A DNA stretch of 64,000 nucleotides from Polynucleobacter necessarius (GCF_900096755.1 NZ_LT615227.1:186965-250964), one strand, 5' to 3'. Shown: positions 9,804-20,926, counted from the first letter of the stretch. Notes: generated by a model from the sequence alone, not told the origin. Made by a program: numbers and translations.

Positions 9804-10148
9804 TTAGGCACCAGAACCCTCTTTGGGGCCCGCCTGCTTCAATGGCTTGTAATCAACTCGCTCACGCAACTCTTTGCCTGGCTTAAAGTGTGGAACGCGC
9901 TTCTCTGGAATCAATACCTTCTCGCCGGACTTTGGATTGCGGCCAGTGCGCGCAGGACGATGATGAAGCACAAAGCTTCCTACGCCGCGCAGCTCGATAC
10001 GCTTACCCTCAGCCAAAGCATGGGTCATTGTGTCCAGCAATGTTTTTACCGCCAACTCTACGTCCCTAGGCAGAAGCTGCGGAAACTGTTCCGCAAGACT
10101 CTCCACTAGTTCGGAGCGGGTAATTGCTTGTTGCTCTTGATCTGTCAT
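9804..10148 (-). CDS. ihfB: Integration host factor subunit beta
   Basis: A nucleoid protein of 114 residues that pairs with IhfA to bend DNA sharply at specific sites. [23 protein letters not shown] and [26 protein letters not shown] are the dimerisation helices and saddle. [15 protein letters not shown] is the DNA-binding arm with the intercalating proline, and [11 protein letters not shown] follows. It is longer than the enteric protein because of a C-terminal extension rich in Lys, Pro and Gly, as is usual in Burkholderiales. It lies directly downstream of rpsA, the ancestral order in proteobacteria, and is bracketed by terminators on both sides. Confidence 0.95.
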   Translation of the reverse strand: MTDQEQQAITRSELVESLAEQFPQLLPRDVELAVKTLLDTMTHALAEGKRIELRGVGSFVLHHRPARTGRNPKSGEKVLIPEKRVPHFKPGKELRERVDYKPLKQAGPKEGSGA

Positions 10149-10158
10149 GATCTATCAA

Positions 10159-10195
10159 TAAAAAAATCGCCGCTCCCCCAGTGGAAAGCGGCGAT
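10159..10195 (-). terminator. Rho-independent terminator after rpsA
   Basis: A nine-base perfect stem, ATCGCCGCT paired with AGCGGCGAT (plus-strand arms 10166-10174 and 10187-10195), is followed on the minus strand by seven T. It lies just after the rpsA stop and separates rpsA from ihfB. Confidence 0.9.
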
Positions 10196-10201
10196 ATTGA
10201 T

Positions 10202-11875
10202 TTAGCCTTGATTGTCCAATTTTGCTTTTAACAAAGCACCTAAATTGGTTGTGCCAGACTGCGCATCACCTTGGAGCTTGCTCATTGCATCTTGTTGATC
10301 AGAGCTGTCTTTTGCTTTAATTGAAAGATTGATTGCGCGTGACTTGCGATCAATATTGATGATCATTGCAGTTACGCTGTCGCCTTCTTTCAATACATTG
10401 CGTGCATCTTCAACGCGATCTGTTAAGATCTCAGAAGCACGTAAGTAAGCTTCAACTTCATCAGCTAAGTGAATAGTTGCACCCTTAGCATCAACCGCTT
10501 TCACAGTACCAGTTACGAGGCTACCCTTGTCGCTGACAGATGTGTAGTTGTTGAATGGGTCACCAGACAATTGCTTGATACCGAGAGAGATACGCTCTTT
10601 CTCAACATCAATTGCCAATACGATGGCTTCAACTTCATCACCTTTTTTGTATTTCTTAACAGCTTCTTCGCCTGGCTCATTCCATGAGAGGTCTGAGAGG
10701 TGAACTAAACCGTCGATACCACCAGGCAAGCCAATGAACACACCAAAGTCAGTGCTTGACTTGATTACACCAGAAAGCTTGTCGCCTTTTCGCTGTGAAC
10801 GTGAGAACTCTTCCCATGGGTTTGCTTTGCACTGTTTGATGCCCAAGCTAATACGACGCTTGTCTTCATCAATATCCAGAACCATTACTTCAACTTCGGT
10901 TCCTAATGCAGTAGCTTTGCTTGGAGCAACGTTCTTATTAGTCCAATCCATTTCGGAAACGTGAACCAAACCTTCGATACCAGACTCGATTTCAACGAAT
11001 GCGCCGTAATCAGTCAAATTGGTTACCTTGCCGAATAAACGGGTATTTGATGGGTAACGACGAGCGATACCCACCCAAGGATCATCACCAAGTTGCTTCA
11101 CGCCGAGTGAAACACGGTTCTTCTCTTGATCGAACTTCAAAATCTTCGCGGTAACTTCTTGACCAACAGTCAACATCTCGCTTGGGTGACGCACGCGACG
11201 CCATGCCAAGTCAGTGATGTGCAAGAGGCCATCGATACCACCGAGGTCAACGAATGCGCCGTAATCAGTGATGTTCTTAACGAGGCCAGTAACAACAGCG
11301 CCTTCTTTAAGGTTAGACATCAACTTAGCACGCTCTTCACCTTGGCTAGCTTCAACAACAGCACGACGTGACAACACTACGTTGTTACGCTTACGGTCAA
11401 GCTTGATAACCTTGAACTCCATCGTCTTACCTTCGTAAGGGCTGGTGTCTTTGATTGGGCGTGTATCAACGAGTGATCCAGGCAAGAATGCGCGGATACC
11501 GTTAACCATCACAGTCAAGCCGCCTTTAACCTTACCAGTAACAGTACCGGTAACGATCTCAGCTTGCTCGAGAGCTTTTTCCAAATTCATCCATGAGGCC
11601 AAGCGTTTTGCTTTGTCACGGGAAAGGATTGTGTCGCCATAGCCGTTCTCAAGAGCGTCAATAGCAACAGAAACGAAATCGCCAGGAGCTACTTCAATCT
11701 TGCCAGCGTCGTTATGGAATTCTTCAACAGGAATAAACACTTCAGACTTTAAGCCAGCGTTAACAACGACGAAGTTATGGTCGATGCGAAGAACTTCAGC
11801 CGAAATAACTTGGCCGGTCTTCATATTCGATCGGGTTAATGATTCTTCAAATAATTCTGCAAATGATTTAGACAT
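10202..11875 (-). CDS. rpsA: 30S ribosomal protein S1
   Basis: S1 binds mRNA 5' regions and helps unfold and dock them on the 30S subunit. The product has 557 residues with six S1/OB-fold repeats. Their conserved cores are visible: [83 protein letters not shown] and a degenerate sixth. Length and repeat number are those of the proteobacterial protein and the gene is intact. The start codon has a weak Shine-Dalgarno (AGTGA), as is typical for this autoregulated message, and a structured leader precedes it. Confidence 0.97.
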   Translation of the reverse strand: MSKSFAELFEESLTRSNMKTGQVISAEVLRIDHNFVVVNAGLKSEVFIPVEEFHNDAGKIEVAPGDFVSVAIDALENGYGDTILSRDKAKRLASWMNLEKALEQAEIVTGTVTGKVKGGLTVMVNGIRAFLPGSLVDTRPIKDTSPYEGKTMEFKVIKLDRKRNNVVLSRRAVVEASQGEERAKLMSNLKEGAVVTGLVKNITDYGAFVDLGGIDGLLHITDLAWRRVRHPSEMLTVGQEVTAKILKFDQEKNRVSLGVKQLGDDPWVGIARRYPSNTRLFGKVTNLTDYGAFVEIESGIEGLVHVSEMDWTNKNVAPSKATALGTEVEVMVLDIDEDKRRISLGIKQCKANPWEEFSRSQRKGDKLSGVIKSSTDFGVFIGLPGGIDGLVHLSDLSWNEPGEEAVKKYKKGDEVEAIVLAIDVEKERISLGIKQLSGDPFNNYTSVSDKGSLVTGTVKAVDAKGATIHLADEVEAYLRASEILTDRVEDARNVLKEGDSVTAMIINIDRKSRAINLSIKAKDSSDQQDAMSKLQGDAQSGTTNLGALLKAKLDNQG

Positions 11876-11891
11876 GTGTATTCACTTTTTG

Positions 11892-11976
11892 CCGTCAGAA
11901 GGCCCGACGGGTTAGGTTAAAAAAGTCTTAAAGAAACACGCTAATGAAAAAGTCGCGTTGTGGAGTTTCTTAAGAC
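11892..11976 (-). promoter_or_regulatory. Structured rpsA leader (two hairpins)
   Basis: On the minus strand, between cmk and rpsA, a 12-13 bp AU-rich stem (arms 11925-11937 and 11965-11976, one bulged A) is followed by TTTTTT, so it resembles an intrinsic terminator or attenuator. Nearer the start, CCGTC and GACGG (11892-11896 and 11906-11910) form a five-base hairpin about 16 nt upstream of the ATG. Either could end cmk transcripts or take part in S1 autoregulation. The pairing is seen; the function is inferred. Confidence 0.5.
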
Positions 11977-12008
11977 ACCAAAACTACTGCGTACAACTTA
12001 CTACAAAA

Positions 12009-12671
12009 CTAAGCAATTGCAGATTGATGCCAATCTAAAACTGTCTTAACTGCTTGATCTATCGACAAATCTGATGTTTCAAGCACTTTTGCACCGTCTG
12101 CAACTAACAAGGGTGCTGCACCTCGACTACTGTCTCTGGCATCGCGCTCTTGCAAATCTTGCAGCAAGTCCTCAAGTTTAGCAGAAATTCCCTTATCTAT
12201 CAATTGCTTATAGCGACGCTTGGCCCTGGCGGCGGCGGTTGCAGTGAGAAAAACCTTCAAAACTGCGTCTGGGAATATGACGCTGGCCATATCCCTGCCA
12301 TCAGCCACTAAGCCTGGTAACTGGCGAAAGCTACGTTGTAGACCTACTAAAGCAGCCCTAACTTCTGGATGGACAGCCAAGGCAGAGGCCCTAAGGCCAA
12401 TATTTTCTACACGTATAGCATCTGTAACATCATCGCCATTGAGAAAAATTTTACTATTTTTGAATGAAATCAATAACTTAGGAACTAAAAAGCCTAATTC
12501 TGGGCCATTTTTGACGTCTATTCCTTGCTTTTCGCTTGCTAAAGCCACTAAACGGTAAAGGGCCCCACTATCCAAATAATGAAATCCAAGCTTTTCGGCA
12601 ACTAATGAGGCGACAGTTCCTTTGCCTGAGGCGGTGGGCCCGTCAATCGCGATGACCGGTGGAAGACTCAT
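12009..12671 (-). CDS. cmk: Cytidylate kinase
   Basis: The 220-residue P-loop kinase phosphorylates CMP and dCMP. The Walker A motif GPTASGKGT is at residues 11-19. [13 protein letters not shown] is the family-specific nucleotide-binding segment. [15 protein letters not shown] and [14 protein letters not shown] form the lid and the CMP-binding region. The gene sits between aroA (15 bp gap) and rpsA, the standard proteobacterial order aroA-cmk-rpsA, and is probably cotranscribed with aroA. It appears intact and of normal length. Confidence 0.95.
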   Translation of the reverse strand: MSLPPVIAIDGPTASGKGTVASLVAEKLGFHYLDSGALYRLVALASEKQGIDVKNGPELGFLVPKLLISFKNSKIFLNGDDVTDAIRVENIGLRASALAVHPEVRAALVGLQRSFRQLPGLVADGRDMASVIFPDAVLKVFLTATAAARAKRRYKQLIDKGISAKLEDLLQDLQERDARDSSRGAAPLLVADGAKVLETSDLSIDQAVKTVLDWHQSAIA

Positions 12672-12686
12672 AAAAATAGAATAGGT

Positions 12687-14018
12687 TTAGCTCACCACTT
12701 TCGCAAACTCAGCGAAGTAGGTGGGGAATGTTTTTGCCACACAGTTGGGATCATTGATCTTGAGAGCATTTGGACCAAACGCAGCAAGCGAGAAGCACAT
12801 CGCCATACGATGATCATCGTATGTATCAATACCTTCACTTGGCGTCTTCCAGTTACTTACAGATGCTGGGGCTTGCACAACAATGTAGTCGGCGCCTTCC
12901 TCAACAATCGCACCAACTTTTTTTAATTCTTTGGCCATGGCCGCAATGCGATCTGTTTCCTTTACACGCCAACTAGCAATGCTATTTAAGCGAGTTGGGC
13001 CTTCTGCAAATAATGCAGCTACCGCAAGCGTCATTGCTGCATCCGGAATTTCTGTACAGTCAATGGTGATGCCATTTAATTTGCCGCTCGCATTCTTCAC
13101 GCCAGCAACTTCAATCCAATCTTCACCAGTAGTAATTTTTGCGCCCATCAGAGCAAGCGCGTCAGCAAAAGCGACATCGCCTTGAATGCTGTCCTTGCCA
13201 ACACCCAGGACCCGCACAGGGCCGCCACCAATGGCGCCCAAGGCCAAGAAGTAAGAGGCTGATGAAGCATCCCCCTCCACCGATAACTGACCTGGACTCT
13301 TATAAACCGCATCCGAAGTTTTCGCCGGAATGACAAACGATTGCTTATCAGGGCAAGCTACTGTGACACCAAAACGCGCCATGAGCTTCAAAGTAATATC
13401 AATGTAAGGGCGTGAAATTAACTCGCCAATGACTTCAATGCGTACCGGCTCCTTAGCCACCAAAGGCAAAGCCATGAGCAATGCCGTTAAGAACTGGCTC
13501 GAGACATCGCCACGCACCTTCACGACATCTTTGATTTGAATATCTGCCGCTGAAATGTTGATTGGAGGGTAACCCTCTTGCAATTCATAATCGATCTTTG
13601 CGCCTACCTGACGTAAGCCATCAACCAAATCACGAATCGGTCTCTCATGCATACGGGCAACACCGGATAAGCGATAGTTACCGCCTTGCATCGCAAGAGC
13701 TGCAGTAAGTGGACGAATCGCAGTACCTGCATTACCCATAAAGAGGTCCGCTTCACGCACAGGAAATTGACCGCCGCACCCCTCAGCTACACAAACATGA
13801 TTTTCTTGATCGGTAACCGATAAACCCAACTGACGCAATGCACTACGCATTACCTGCGTGTCATCAGCATCCAGCAAATTCTTCAGAGTCGTTGTGCCAG
13901 TGGATAACGCAGCTAGTAGGAGGGCACGATTAGAGATGCTTTTGGATCCCGGCAAAACAATCGCGCCTTGTGCGCGCTTGAATGGGCCAATCTGAATGTC
14001 TGGCAAACCACTCATCAA
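12687..14018 (-). CDS. aroA: 3-phosphoshikimate 1-carboxyvinyltransferase (EPSP synthase)
   Basis: The sixth shikimate-pathway enzyme joins PEP to shikimate-3-phosphate. It has 443 residues. [13 protein letters not shown] at 22-34 contains Lys26, Ser27 and Arg31 for substrate binding. [15 protein letters not shown] is the PEP loop, of class I type. [15 protein letters not shown] near the C-terminus and IPDAAMTLA carry the other active-site residues. The start overlaps the tyrA stop by 4 bp, so the two are translationally coupled. The gene belongs to the serC-pheA-hisC-tyrA-aroA-cmk aromatic/serine operon. Confidence 0.96.
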   Translation of the reverse strand: MMSGLPDIQIGPFKRAQGAIVLPGSKSISNRALLLAALSTGTTTLKNLLDADDTQVMRSALRQLGLSVTDQENHVCVAEGCGGQFPVREADLFMGNAGTAIRPLTAALAMQGGNYRLSGVARMHERPIRDLVDGLRQVGAKIDYELQEGYPPINISAADIQIKDVVKVRGDVSSQFLTALLMALPLVAKEPVRIEVIGELISRPYIDITLKLMARFGVTVACPDKQSFVIPAKTSDAVYKSPGQLSVEGDASSASYFLALGAIGGGPVRVLGVGKDSIQGDVAFADALALMGAKITTGEDWIEVAGVKNASGKLNGITIDCTEIPDAAMTLAVAALFAEGPTRLNSIASWRVKETDRIAAMAKELKKVGAIVEEGADYIVVQAPASVSNWKTPSEGIDTYDDHRMAMCFSLAAFGPNALKINDPNCVAKTFPTYFAEFAKVVS

Positions 14019-14896
14019 AGCACATCCAAATCTTGACGTGCTTTGCTAGCCTTATTAAATAATTTCTCTAAGCCTGCGCCATCATTTTCAGAGATGAGCT
14101 TACGCATGTGATTCACGATCAACAAGTATTGATCGAGCTCTTTCAAGATAGCCGTACGATTACCTAAGCAAACGTCACGCCACATCTCTGGGCTTGAGGC
14201 TGCTATGCGCGTGAAATCCTTAAAGCCCGCACCAACGTGGCTTAATTTCTGCTCGGCGTCTTCAGAATTCACCACGCTAGCCATTAAGGCATAAGACAAG
14301 AGATGCGGAAGATGGGAAACCGCCGCGTAAATTGCATCGTGCTGGACAACGCCAATCTTTTTTACTTCAGAGCCAATGCTCTCCCAAAAGCCAGTGATCA
14401 AAGCCGTATCTTGCGGAGAATTTTCTTGTAAAGGACAAATGATGGTCTGCTTACCTTTGAATAAATCTGCCTTTGCAGCACTGGCACCGTGCTGAGCGCC
14501 ACCCGCTATTGGGTGAGCCGGTACAACTTGGCAAGCCTTTTTACCAAGCACTTTTTTGGCCGTCAAAATAACATCACCCTTGGTGCTGCCTGCATCGGTA
14601 ATCATGGTGCGCGGCTCAAGATGCGGCTCAATCGTCTCAAACGCTGCTCGCATTTGCGCAACTGGCACGCAAAGCACGATCACATCGGATTGCTTGGCAG
14701 CCTCAACCAAATCAACCACACCATCAATCGCACCCATCTTTTTTGCTTGATCTAAATTCTCTTTGCTACGACCCACACCCAGAACTTTAGTTGCCACTCC
14801 AGCTTGCTTGAGCGCTAGACCTAACGAAGCGCCGATTAAGCCAACACCCACAATGGTGACGGTACCGTAATTGCTTGCTGGGTTAATGATGGTCAT
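14015..14896 (-). CDS. tyrA: Prephenate dehydrogenase
   Basis: The enzyme oxidatively decarboxylates prephenate to 4-hydroxyphenylpyruvate for tyrosine synthesis, using NAD(P). The ATG at 14896 is chosen because it overlaps the hisC stop as TAATG and starts [13 protein letters not shown]. This places the Rossmann motif [11 protein letters not shown] about ten residues downstream and gives 293 residues. A longer frame begins upstream inside hisC but would add a non-homologous leader. [16 protein letters not shown] and ISHLP-type segments ([12 protein letters not shown]) are family signatures. It overlaps aroA by 4 bp. Confidence 0.93.
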   Translation of the reverse strand: MTIINPASNYGTVTIVGVGLIGASLGLALKQAGVATKVLGVGRSKENLDQAKKMGAIDGVVDLVEAAKQSDVIVLCVPVAQMRAAFETIEPHLEPRTMITDAGSTKGDVILTAKKVLGKKACQVVPAHPIAGGAQHGASAAKADLFKGKQTIICPLQENSPQDTALITGFWESIGSEVKKIGVVQHDAIYAAVSHLPHLLSYALMASVVNSEDAEQKLSHVGAGFKDFTRIAASSPEMWRDVCLGNRTAILKELDQYLLIVNHMRKLISENDGAGLEKLFNKASKARQDLDVL

Positions 14897-16020
14897 TAGG
14901 AAAGTATTTCTTTCAAGGCTGCAATAAAAGCGGCATTTTCTTCTGGCAAGCCTATTGAGATGCGCAGCCACTGCGGCAATCCGTAGTTACCAACAGGACG
15001 AACAATGATGCCGCGCTTCAGTAACTCTAGATTGATTCGTGCACCCGCTTGATCATCATCACCCACTTTTACCAATACAAAATTACCTGCAGATGGCAAG
15101 TATTTCAAGTTAAGTCCATCAAAGGCATTGGTCAACTGTGTATAGCCGGCGCGATTTAACTCAAAACCTTGCTGCAAGAATGCCTTGTCTTGAAACGCCG
15201 CAATCGCTGCAGCTTGCGCAAGACTATTTACATTAAATGGTTGACGTATACGGTTCAATAAATCAGTTAGATGCGGCTGGGCAACTCCGTAACCGATACG
15301 AAGCCCCGCTAAACCATAAGCTTTAGAGAAGCTACGCGACAAAATCATATTTGGGAAACGCTTTACCCAAGCTATCGCATCGTAGCGCTGCTCTGGGGTA
15401 AGGTATTCGTTATAAGCTTCATCAAGCACCACCACCACATTGGATGGAACTGCCACCAAGAAATCTTCAATTTCTTTCTCAGTTAAGTAGCTGCCAGTAG
15501 GATTATTTGGGTTAGCTACAAAGACCAATTTAGCTTTATCACCGGATGTTTTAATTGCAGCCAACATGGCCGGTAAGCCATGGCCATAAATTGCAGTAGC
15601 GGCCACTTCAATCGCTTTTGCGCCAACCGCTTGGGTTGCCAAAGGGTAAACAGCAAAAGCGTGCTTAGAAAAAATAACCTCATCGCCTGCTTGGGCCACA
15701 GCCCGGGCTGCCAATTCCAAAATATCGTTACTGCCATTACCCAAGGTAATCCAAGCGGTTGGCACCCCCAGGCGCGTAGCGAGAACATTCTTGAGCTCAA
15801 AACCATTGGAGTCAGGGTATCGGCCCAAATCACTCGCTGCCTTGAGCATCGCCTCTTTCGCGGACTTAGGCATACCCAATGGATTTTCGTTGGACGCCAA
15901 CTTCACAATCTTGTTTTCATCAAGGCCATATTCGCGAGCAACCTCACTGATGGGACGCCCACCAACGTAAGGTGCAATTGCATGAATATGTTTTAAGCCA
16001 ATCTTGGATTTGGATGTCAT
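14896..16020 (-). CDS. hisC: Histidinol-phosphate aminotransferase
   Basis: A class I/II PLP aminotransferase of 374 residues. The PLP lysine is Lys233 in SRSFSKAYGLAGLRIGYG. NENPLG near residue 45, NPNNPTG at 170-176 and VLDEAYNEY at 198-206 are standard. Its place between pheA and tyrA suggests that it also serves aromatic amino acid transamination, as proposed for this HisC copy in betaproteobacteria. A second hisC may exist in a his operon outside the window. The stop overlaps the tyrA start by one base. Confidence 0.92.
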   Translation of the reverse strand: MTSKSKIGLKHIHAIAPYVGGRPISEVAREYGLDENKIVKLASNENPLGMPKSAKEAMLKAASDLGRYPDSNGFELKNVLATRLGVPTAWITLGNGSNDILELAARAVAQAGDEVIFSKHAFAVYPLATQAVGAKAIEVAATAIYGHGLPAMLAAIKTSGDKAKLVFVANPNNPTGSYLTEKEIEDFLVAVPSNVVVVLDEAYNEYLTPEQRYDAIAWVKRFPNMILSRSFSKAYGLAGLRIGYGVAQPHLTDLLNRIRQPFNVNSLAQAAAIAAFQDKAFLQQGFELNRAGYTQLTNAFDGLNLKYLPSAGNFVLVKVGDDDQAGARINLELLKRGIIVRPVGNYGLPQWLRISIGLPEENAAFIAALKEILS

Positions 16021-16075
16021 TCGAGTTTTGCTAATTTTTTAATTGCTATTTGATTAATCTATTTTTCACACTCAA

Positions 16076-17155
16076 TCACGCACAGTGCGGATAAGAACCA
16101 AGATTTTTATAGAAAGCGGCAACGCCCTTGAGCTCTTCAAGCGCCTTCACCACTTTGGCATCATCAGCATGCCCAGCAATGTCGATATAAAAGTGATATT
16201 CCCAAGTGCCTTTGCGCGCCGGGCGAGACTCGAAGCGATTCATGGAGACGCCATGCTTAGCTAAGGGCGCAAGCAAGCGGTGCACAGCGCCAGGTTGATT
16301 GTCTACGGAGAGCACCAAAGAGGTTTGATCTTTACCGGTTGATTGGCATGCATAGTTACCAACAACAACGAAACGTGTGCGGTTGTGAGGATCATTTTGA
16401 ATTTGTGCGGCTACCGCTTGTAGGCCATAAGCTTCTTGCGCAGGATCTCCGGCAATTGCAGCCAAACTCGGGTCGCTCGCCGCCATACGTGCCGCTTCTG
16501 CATTACTACTAACGGCTTGACGCTTTAATTGCGGAGCATGCACGCTCAGCCATTGCTGACACTGCGCCAATGCTTGAGCATGCGCACATACCGTTGTCAC
16601 ACCGTCTAAGTTACCGCTCTTAGTCAACAAATGATGGCGAATCGGTAGAACAACTTCACCACTGATACGCATGGAAGAATCCAACAATAAATCCAAGGTA
16701 CGTGAGATTGCGCCTTCGCTAGAGTTTTCCACAGGAACGACACCGAATTGCGCCGCACCCTTCTCTACCGCCTTAAACACCTCATCTAAGCTTGCGCAAG
16801 GTAGGCCGGCAATCGAATGGCCGAAATAGGTTTGCGCCGCTTGCTCAGAGAATGTTCCTACAGGCCCAAGGTAAGCAATCGTTTGACGCGCTTCTAAAGC
16901 TCTGCATGCAGACATCACTTCACGCCAAATGGCAGCAATACCATCTGGAAGTAAAGGACCCGCGTTAATTTCTTGTAGACGGGCAACCACTTGGCGCTCA
17001 CGCTCAGGACGAAACACTGGTGAAGCAAAACCACCTTTGACATGACCAACTTCTTGCGCAGCTTTTGCGCGCTGTGTCAGCAAATCTAAAATCTGCGTAT
17101 CCAAAGCATCAATCTTTTCCCGCAAGGGAGTCAAGTGCTGTTCTTCAGTACTCAT
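16076..17155 (-). CDS. pheA: Bifunctional chorismate mutase / prephenate dehydratase
   Basis: The P-protein of phenylalanine synthesis, 359 residues. An N-terminal AroQ chorismate mutase helix domain (about residues 8-90; LREKIDALDTQILDLLTQRA) is followed by the dehydratase domain from YLGPVGTFSEQAA. Its catalytic TRF motif is visible in NDPHNRTRFVVVG. The C-terminal ACT domain, with ESRPARKGTWEYHFYID, is the phenylalanine allosteric site. The start overlaps the serC stop as TAATG, so translation is coupled. Intact and of normal length. Confidence 0.95.
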   Translation of the reverse strand: MSTEEQHLTPLREKIDALDTQILDLLTQRAKAAQEVGHVKGGFASPVFRPERERQVVARLQEINAGPLLPDGIAAIWREVMSACRALEARQTIAYLGPVGTFSEQAAQTYFGHSIAGLPCASLDEVFKAVEKGAAQFGVVPVENSSEGAISRTLDLLLDSSMRISGEVVLPIRHHLLTKSGNLDGVTTVCAHAQALAQCQQWLSVHAPQLKRQAVSSNAEAARMAASDPSLAAIAGDPAQEAYGLQAVAAQIQNDPHNRTRFVVVGNYACQSTGKDQTSLVLSVDNQPGAVHRLLAPLAKHGVSMNRFESRPARKGTWEYHFYIDIAGHADDAKVVKALEELKGVAAFYKNLGSYPHCA

Positions 17156-18252
17156 TAAGCCCGCCTTTCAAAGTCGCGCATAAATTCAACCAAGGCTTTT
17201 ACACCTTCAATAGGCATGGCGTTATAAATACTGGCACGCATACCTCCCGCAGCTTTATGACCGCGCAGAGCAACCAAACCGGCAGCATTAGATTGCGCCA
17301 AAAACTCAGCGTTCAGACTCTCATCTTTTAGGAAGAAAGTCACGTTCATGCGTGAACGATATTCTTTGCTAACGTGATTCTCATACAAGCTACTTTGATC
17401 TAAGAAGTTGTATAGCAAATCTGCTTTTTCTTGATTCCGCTTTTCAATCGACTTCACGCCGCCCTGCTGAAGTAACCACTTAAAGCCTAAGCCCGCCATG
17501 TATATCGAGAACGTAGGGGGGGTATTAATCATGGACTGCGTATTGGCTTGCACAGACCAATCCCAAATCGTTGGTGTGATACCCATGCTGTGGCCAATAA
17601 GATCTTTGCGTACGATCACAATAGTTACGCCAGAAGGTCCGATATTTTTTTGCGCTCCACCAAACCAAACAGCGCATTGATTCACATCCATCTCTTTGGA
17701 CAGAATGTTGCTAGAGATATCAGCAACCAGTGGAATATCGCCGACATCCGGCACATCTGGAAACTCTACGCCGCCAATAGTTTCGTTCGCACAGTAATGC
17801 ACGTAAGCTGCATCACTTGATAGCTGCCAAGTGGATCTAGCAGGAATCGTATTAAATTTTTCTGCAGCAGATGATGCAGCTAAATTTGCTGTGCCATATT
17901 TTTGCGCTTCCTTGTATGATTTTTCTGACCAAATACCCGTTACCAAAAAATCAGCCTTGGGGCCATTCTTTGCCAAAGGCATGAGATTCATTGAAATAGC
18001 AGCATTTTGACCAAGGCCGCCACCTTGCAAAAGCAAGATCTCGTATGTATCAGGGATATTCATAAGCGTACGAAGATCTTGAATGACCTCCTCATACACT
18101 TCCATGAACTCTTTACTGCGATGGCTAATTTCCATCACGCTGGTACCGAGCCCGCGCCAATTATGCATTTCATCAGCAGCCTGCTTCAATACCTCTTCTG
18201 GCAAAGTAGCAGGCCCCGCAGCGAAATTAAAAATGCGGCGGTCAAAAGTCAT
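17155..18252 (-). CDS. serC: Phosphoserine aminotransferase
   Basis: A class V PLP aminotransferase of 365 residues that makes 3-phosphoserine for serine and phosphohydroxythreonine for PLP synthesis. It begins FNFAAGPATLPEEVL. The PLP lysine is Lys202 in GGAQKNIGPSG, and DISSNILSKEMDV precedes it. LLLQGGGLGQNAA at about 73-85 binds the phosphate of PLP. It is the first gene after gyrA, 25 bp away and in the same direction, and is coupled to pheA by a one-base overlap. The gyrA-serC-pheA order is characteristic of betaproteobacteria. Confidence 0.96.
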   Translation of the reverse strand: MTFDRRIFNFAAGPATLPEEVLKQAADEMHNWRGLGTSVMEISHRSKEFMEVYEEVIQDLRTLMNIPDTYEILLLQGGGLGQNAAISMNLMPLAKNGPKADFLVTGIWSEKSYKEAQKYGTANLAASSAAEKFNTIPARSTWQLSSDAAYVHYCANETIGGVEFPDVPDVGDIPLVADISSNILSKEMDVNQCAVWFGGAQKNIGPSGVTIVIVRKDLIGHSMGITPTIWDWSVQANTQSMINTPPTFSIYMAGLGFKWLLQQGGVKSIEKRNQEKADLLYNFLDQSSLYENHVSKEYRSRMNVTFFLKDESLNAEFLAQSNAAGLVALRGHKAAGGMRASIYNAMPIEGVKALVEFMRDFERRA

Positions 18253-18268
18253 GATGTGTCTAGTCTAG

Positions 18269-18290
18269 AGGTGACGCTTAAGCGTCACCT
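18269..18290. repeat. 22-bp perfect palindrome across the gyrA stop codon
   Basis: The inverted repeat AGGTGACGCT/AGCGTCACCT flanks a central TA with no unpaired base. The gyrA TAA (18278-18280) lies at its centre. On RNA it would form a compact hairpin at the gyrA-serC boundary. Neither strand has a U-tract after it, so it is not a simple intrinsic terminator. An mRNA-stabilising or protein-binding role is possible but unproven. Confidence 0.75.
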
Positions 18291-20926
18291 GCCGTATCGT
18301 CATCTGAATCGCTTTCAGCAATACGCTGCAAGCCAGATAAACGCGTACCTTCATCTACGTTAATCAAAGTAACACCTTGAGTAGCGCGACCCATCTCACG
18401 AATTTCAGAAACGCGTGTGCGCACCAAGACACCACCAGTAGTGATCAACATAATTTGATCTTCCGGAGATACCAAGGCGGCAGCAACAATTTTACCGTTG
18501 CGCTCTGAAGTCTGGATGGCAATCATGCCCTTAGTGCCACGGCCATGACGGGTGTATTCAGCGATTGGGGTACGTTTACCGAAACCGTTTTCTGTCGCAG
18601 TCAACACACTGCTTGGAATGGCAATACCGTTTGCATCAACCACGGCCGCCTCAACACCTTCCGCAGCCTCCGCTGGGGCAACTAACATCGCAATCACTTG
18701 ATGACCTTCACCTAGGTTCATACCGCGCACACCACGTGTGGTACGGCCCATTGGGCGAACATCATTCTCGTCAAAACGCACTGCTTTACCAGCATCAGAG
18801 AACAACATCACATCATGCTGGCCATCAGTAATGGCAGCGCCAACCAAGAAGTCGTTTTCGTTCAAGTCAACCGCAATAATTCCGGCTTTACGTGGGTTAG
18901 AGAAGTCAGACAAACGCGTCTTCTTCACAGTACCCAAGCTAGTAGCCATAAATACATACTGATCGTCCTGATAACCCTTGATTGGGAGAATCACAGTGAT
19001 CTTCTCGCCTTCAATCAACGGGAACATATTGACGATCGGTTTGCCACGAGAAGTGCGGCTGCCTTGTGGAACTTCCCATACCTTGAGCCAATACATGCGA
19101 CCACGATCAGAGAAGCAAAGGATTGTGTCATGCGTATTTGCAACGAAGAGTGTTTCAATCCAATCTTCGTTCTTAGTAGCAGCAGCTTGCTTGCCTCGAC
19201 CACCGCGTTTTTGTGCGCGGTACTCGCTCAGCGGCTGACTCTTCATATAACCAGTATTTGAGAGTGTCACCACTAAATCTTGCGGTGTAATCAAATCTTC
19301 AGTGAAGAGTTCGGTTGCATTCATTTCAATAAATGAACGACGACCTGTATCACCACCAGCAATACCAAATTCAGATTGAACTTCTTTCAATTCAGTTTCA
19401 ATCACTTGAGTTACACGCTCTGGCTTCGCTAACAAGTCAAGCAAGTCAGAAATCTCTGCCATTACTTCTTTGTATTCGTTAACAATCTTGTCTTGCTCAA
19501 GACCTGTCAAACGTTGCAAACGCATTTGCAAAATTTCTTGTGCTTGACTATCGGAGAGTCGATACAAGCCAGTAGTTTGCATGCCGTACTCAGGCAACAA
19601 TCCTTCTGGGCGATAGGCGTTACGGCCGCCTGGCGTATCAGTCTCAGCACGCGCCAACATCTCGCGCACCATCGACGAATCCCAAGCTTTGCCCATCAAC
19701 TCCTGCTTAGCAATGACAGGGTTTGCAGCAGCTTTAATAATCGCAATGAACTCATCGATGTTAGCTAACGCAACAGCCAAGCCTTCTAAGACGTGACCGC
19801 GATCGCGTGCTTTGCGCAATTCAAAAATTGTGCGACGTGTAACAACTTCACGACGATGCTGCAAGAAGTACTCAAGCATTTGCTTCAAGTTCAACAAGCG
19901 TGGTTGGTTATCTACCAAGGCCACCATGTTCATACCGAAGTTATCTTGCAGCTGAGTGCTCTTGTACAAATTATTCAGAACAACTTCAGGCACCTCACCG
20001 CGTTTGAGCTCAATCACAACGCGCATACCGGATTTGTCTGACTCATCACGCAAGTCAGAAATGCCTTCAACTTTTTTCTCATTCACTAACTCGGCGATAC
20101 GCTCGAGCAAGTTCTTTTTGTTCACTTGATATGGCAACTCATCAACGATGATGGCTTGACGCGCGCCCTTATCCAAATCTTCAAAGTGAGTCTTAGCTCG
20201 CATGACCACACGGCCGCGACCAGTGTGATAGCCCTCACGGACACCCTGAACGCCATAAATGATGCCGGCGGTCGGGAAATCGGGGGCTGGGATGATCTCA
20301 ATGAGCTCATCAATCGTGCATTCTGGGTTGTGAAGCACGTGTAAACAGGCTGTAACCACCTCATCCAGGTTGTGGGGAGGAATATTGGTCGCCATGCCCA
20401 CAGCAATGCCAGAGCTGCCATTTATGAGCAAATTAGGCACTTTGGCAGGCAAAATCAGGGGTTCTTTCTCGGAACCGTCGTAATTCGGCCCAAAATCAAC
20501 AGTTTCCTTGTCCAAATCGGCCAAAAGCTCATGTGCGATCTTGCGTAGGCGGATTTCGGTATATCGCATCGCAGCAGCGTTATCGCCGTCTACGGAGCCA
20601 AAGTTGCCCTGCCCGTCAACCAGCATATAGCGCAGAGAGAAATCCTGGGCCATTCGAACGATGGTGTCATACACCGCAGAATCGCCGTGCGGATGGTATT
20701 TACCGATTACATCGCCAACTATACGGGCAGATTTTTTGTAAGCTCGGTTCCAATCGTTGTTTAATTCATACATCGCGAATAAGACCCGGCGGTGAACCGG
20801 TTTGAGGCCATCACGCACGTCTGGCAGGGCTCTGCCGACGATGACGCTCATTGCGTAGTCCAAATAGGACCGCCGCATTTCGTCTTCGAGGGATATTGGT
20901 AGTGTTTCTTTAGCGGCTTGTTCCAT
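18278..20926 (-). CDS. gyrA: DNA gyrase subunit A
   Basis: The DNA-cleaving subunit of gyrase, 882 residues, introduces negative supercoils together with GyrB. The catalytic tyrosine is Tyr122 in [11 protein letters not shown]. In the quinolone-resistance-determining region [14 protein letters not shown], Ser83 and Asp87 are both wild type. The GyrA box is recognisable as QKRGGRGKQ and is followed by the six-bladed C-terminal beta-pinwheel. The tail is acidic ([11 protein letters not shown]). The gene is complete with no disruption. A palindrome spans its stop codon. Confidence 0.97.
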   Translation of the reverse strand: MEQAAKETLPISLEDEMRRSYLDYAMSVIVGRALPDVRDGLKPVHRRVLFAMYELNNDWNRAYKKSARIVGDVIGKYHPHGDSAVYDTIVRMAQDFSLRYMLVDGQGNFGSVDGDNAAAMRYTEIRLRKIAHELLADLDKETVDFGPNYDGSEKEPLILPAKVPNLLINGSSGIAVGMATNIPPHNLDEVVTACLHVLHNPECTIDELIEIIPAPDFPTAGIIYGVQGVREGYHTGRGRVVMRAKTHFEDLDKGARQAIIVDELPYQVNKKNLLERIAELVNEKKVEGISDLRDESDKSGMRVVIELKRGEVPEVVLNNLYKSTQLQDNFGMNMVALVDNQPRLLNLKQMLEYFLQHRREVVTRRTIFELRKARDRGHVLEGLAVALANIDEFIAIIKAAANPVIAKQELMGKAWDSSMVREMLARAETDTPGGRNAYRPEGLLPEYGMQTTGLYRLSDSQAQEILQMRLQRLTGLEQDKIVNEYKEVMAEISDLLDLLAKPERVTQVIETELKEVQSEFGIAGGDTGRRSFIEMNATELFTEDLITPQDLVVTLSNTGYMKSQPLSEYRAQKRGGRGKQAAATKNEDWIETLFVANTHDTILCFSDRGRMYWLKVWEVPQGSRTSRGKPIVNMFPLIEGEKITVILPIKGYQDDQYVFMATSLGTVKKTRLSDFSNPRKAGIIAVDLNENDFLVGAAITDGQHDVMLFSDAGKAVRFDENDVRPMGRTTRGVRGMNLGEGHQVIAMLVAPAEAAEGVEAAVVDANGIAIPSSVLTATENGFGKRTPIAEYTRHGRGTKGMIAIQTSERNGKIVAAALVSPEDQIMLITTGGVLVRTRVSEIREMGRATQGVTLINVDEGTRLSGLQRIAESDSDDDTAGDA

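Noticed and set aside
14897..14971. Longer tyrA start inside hisC
   Set aside because: The extra 25 residues are the reverse frame of the conserved hisC end and do not look like a TyrA N-terminus. The TAATG start fits better.
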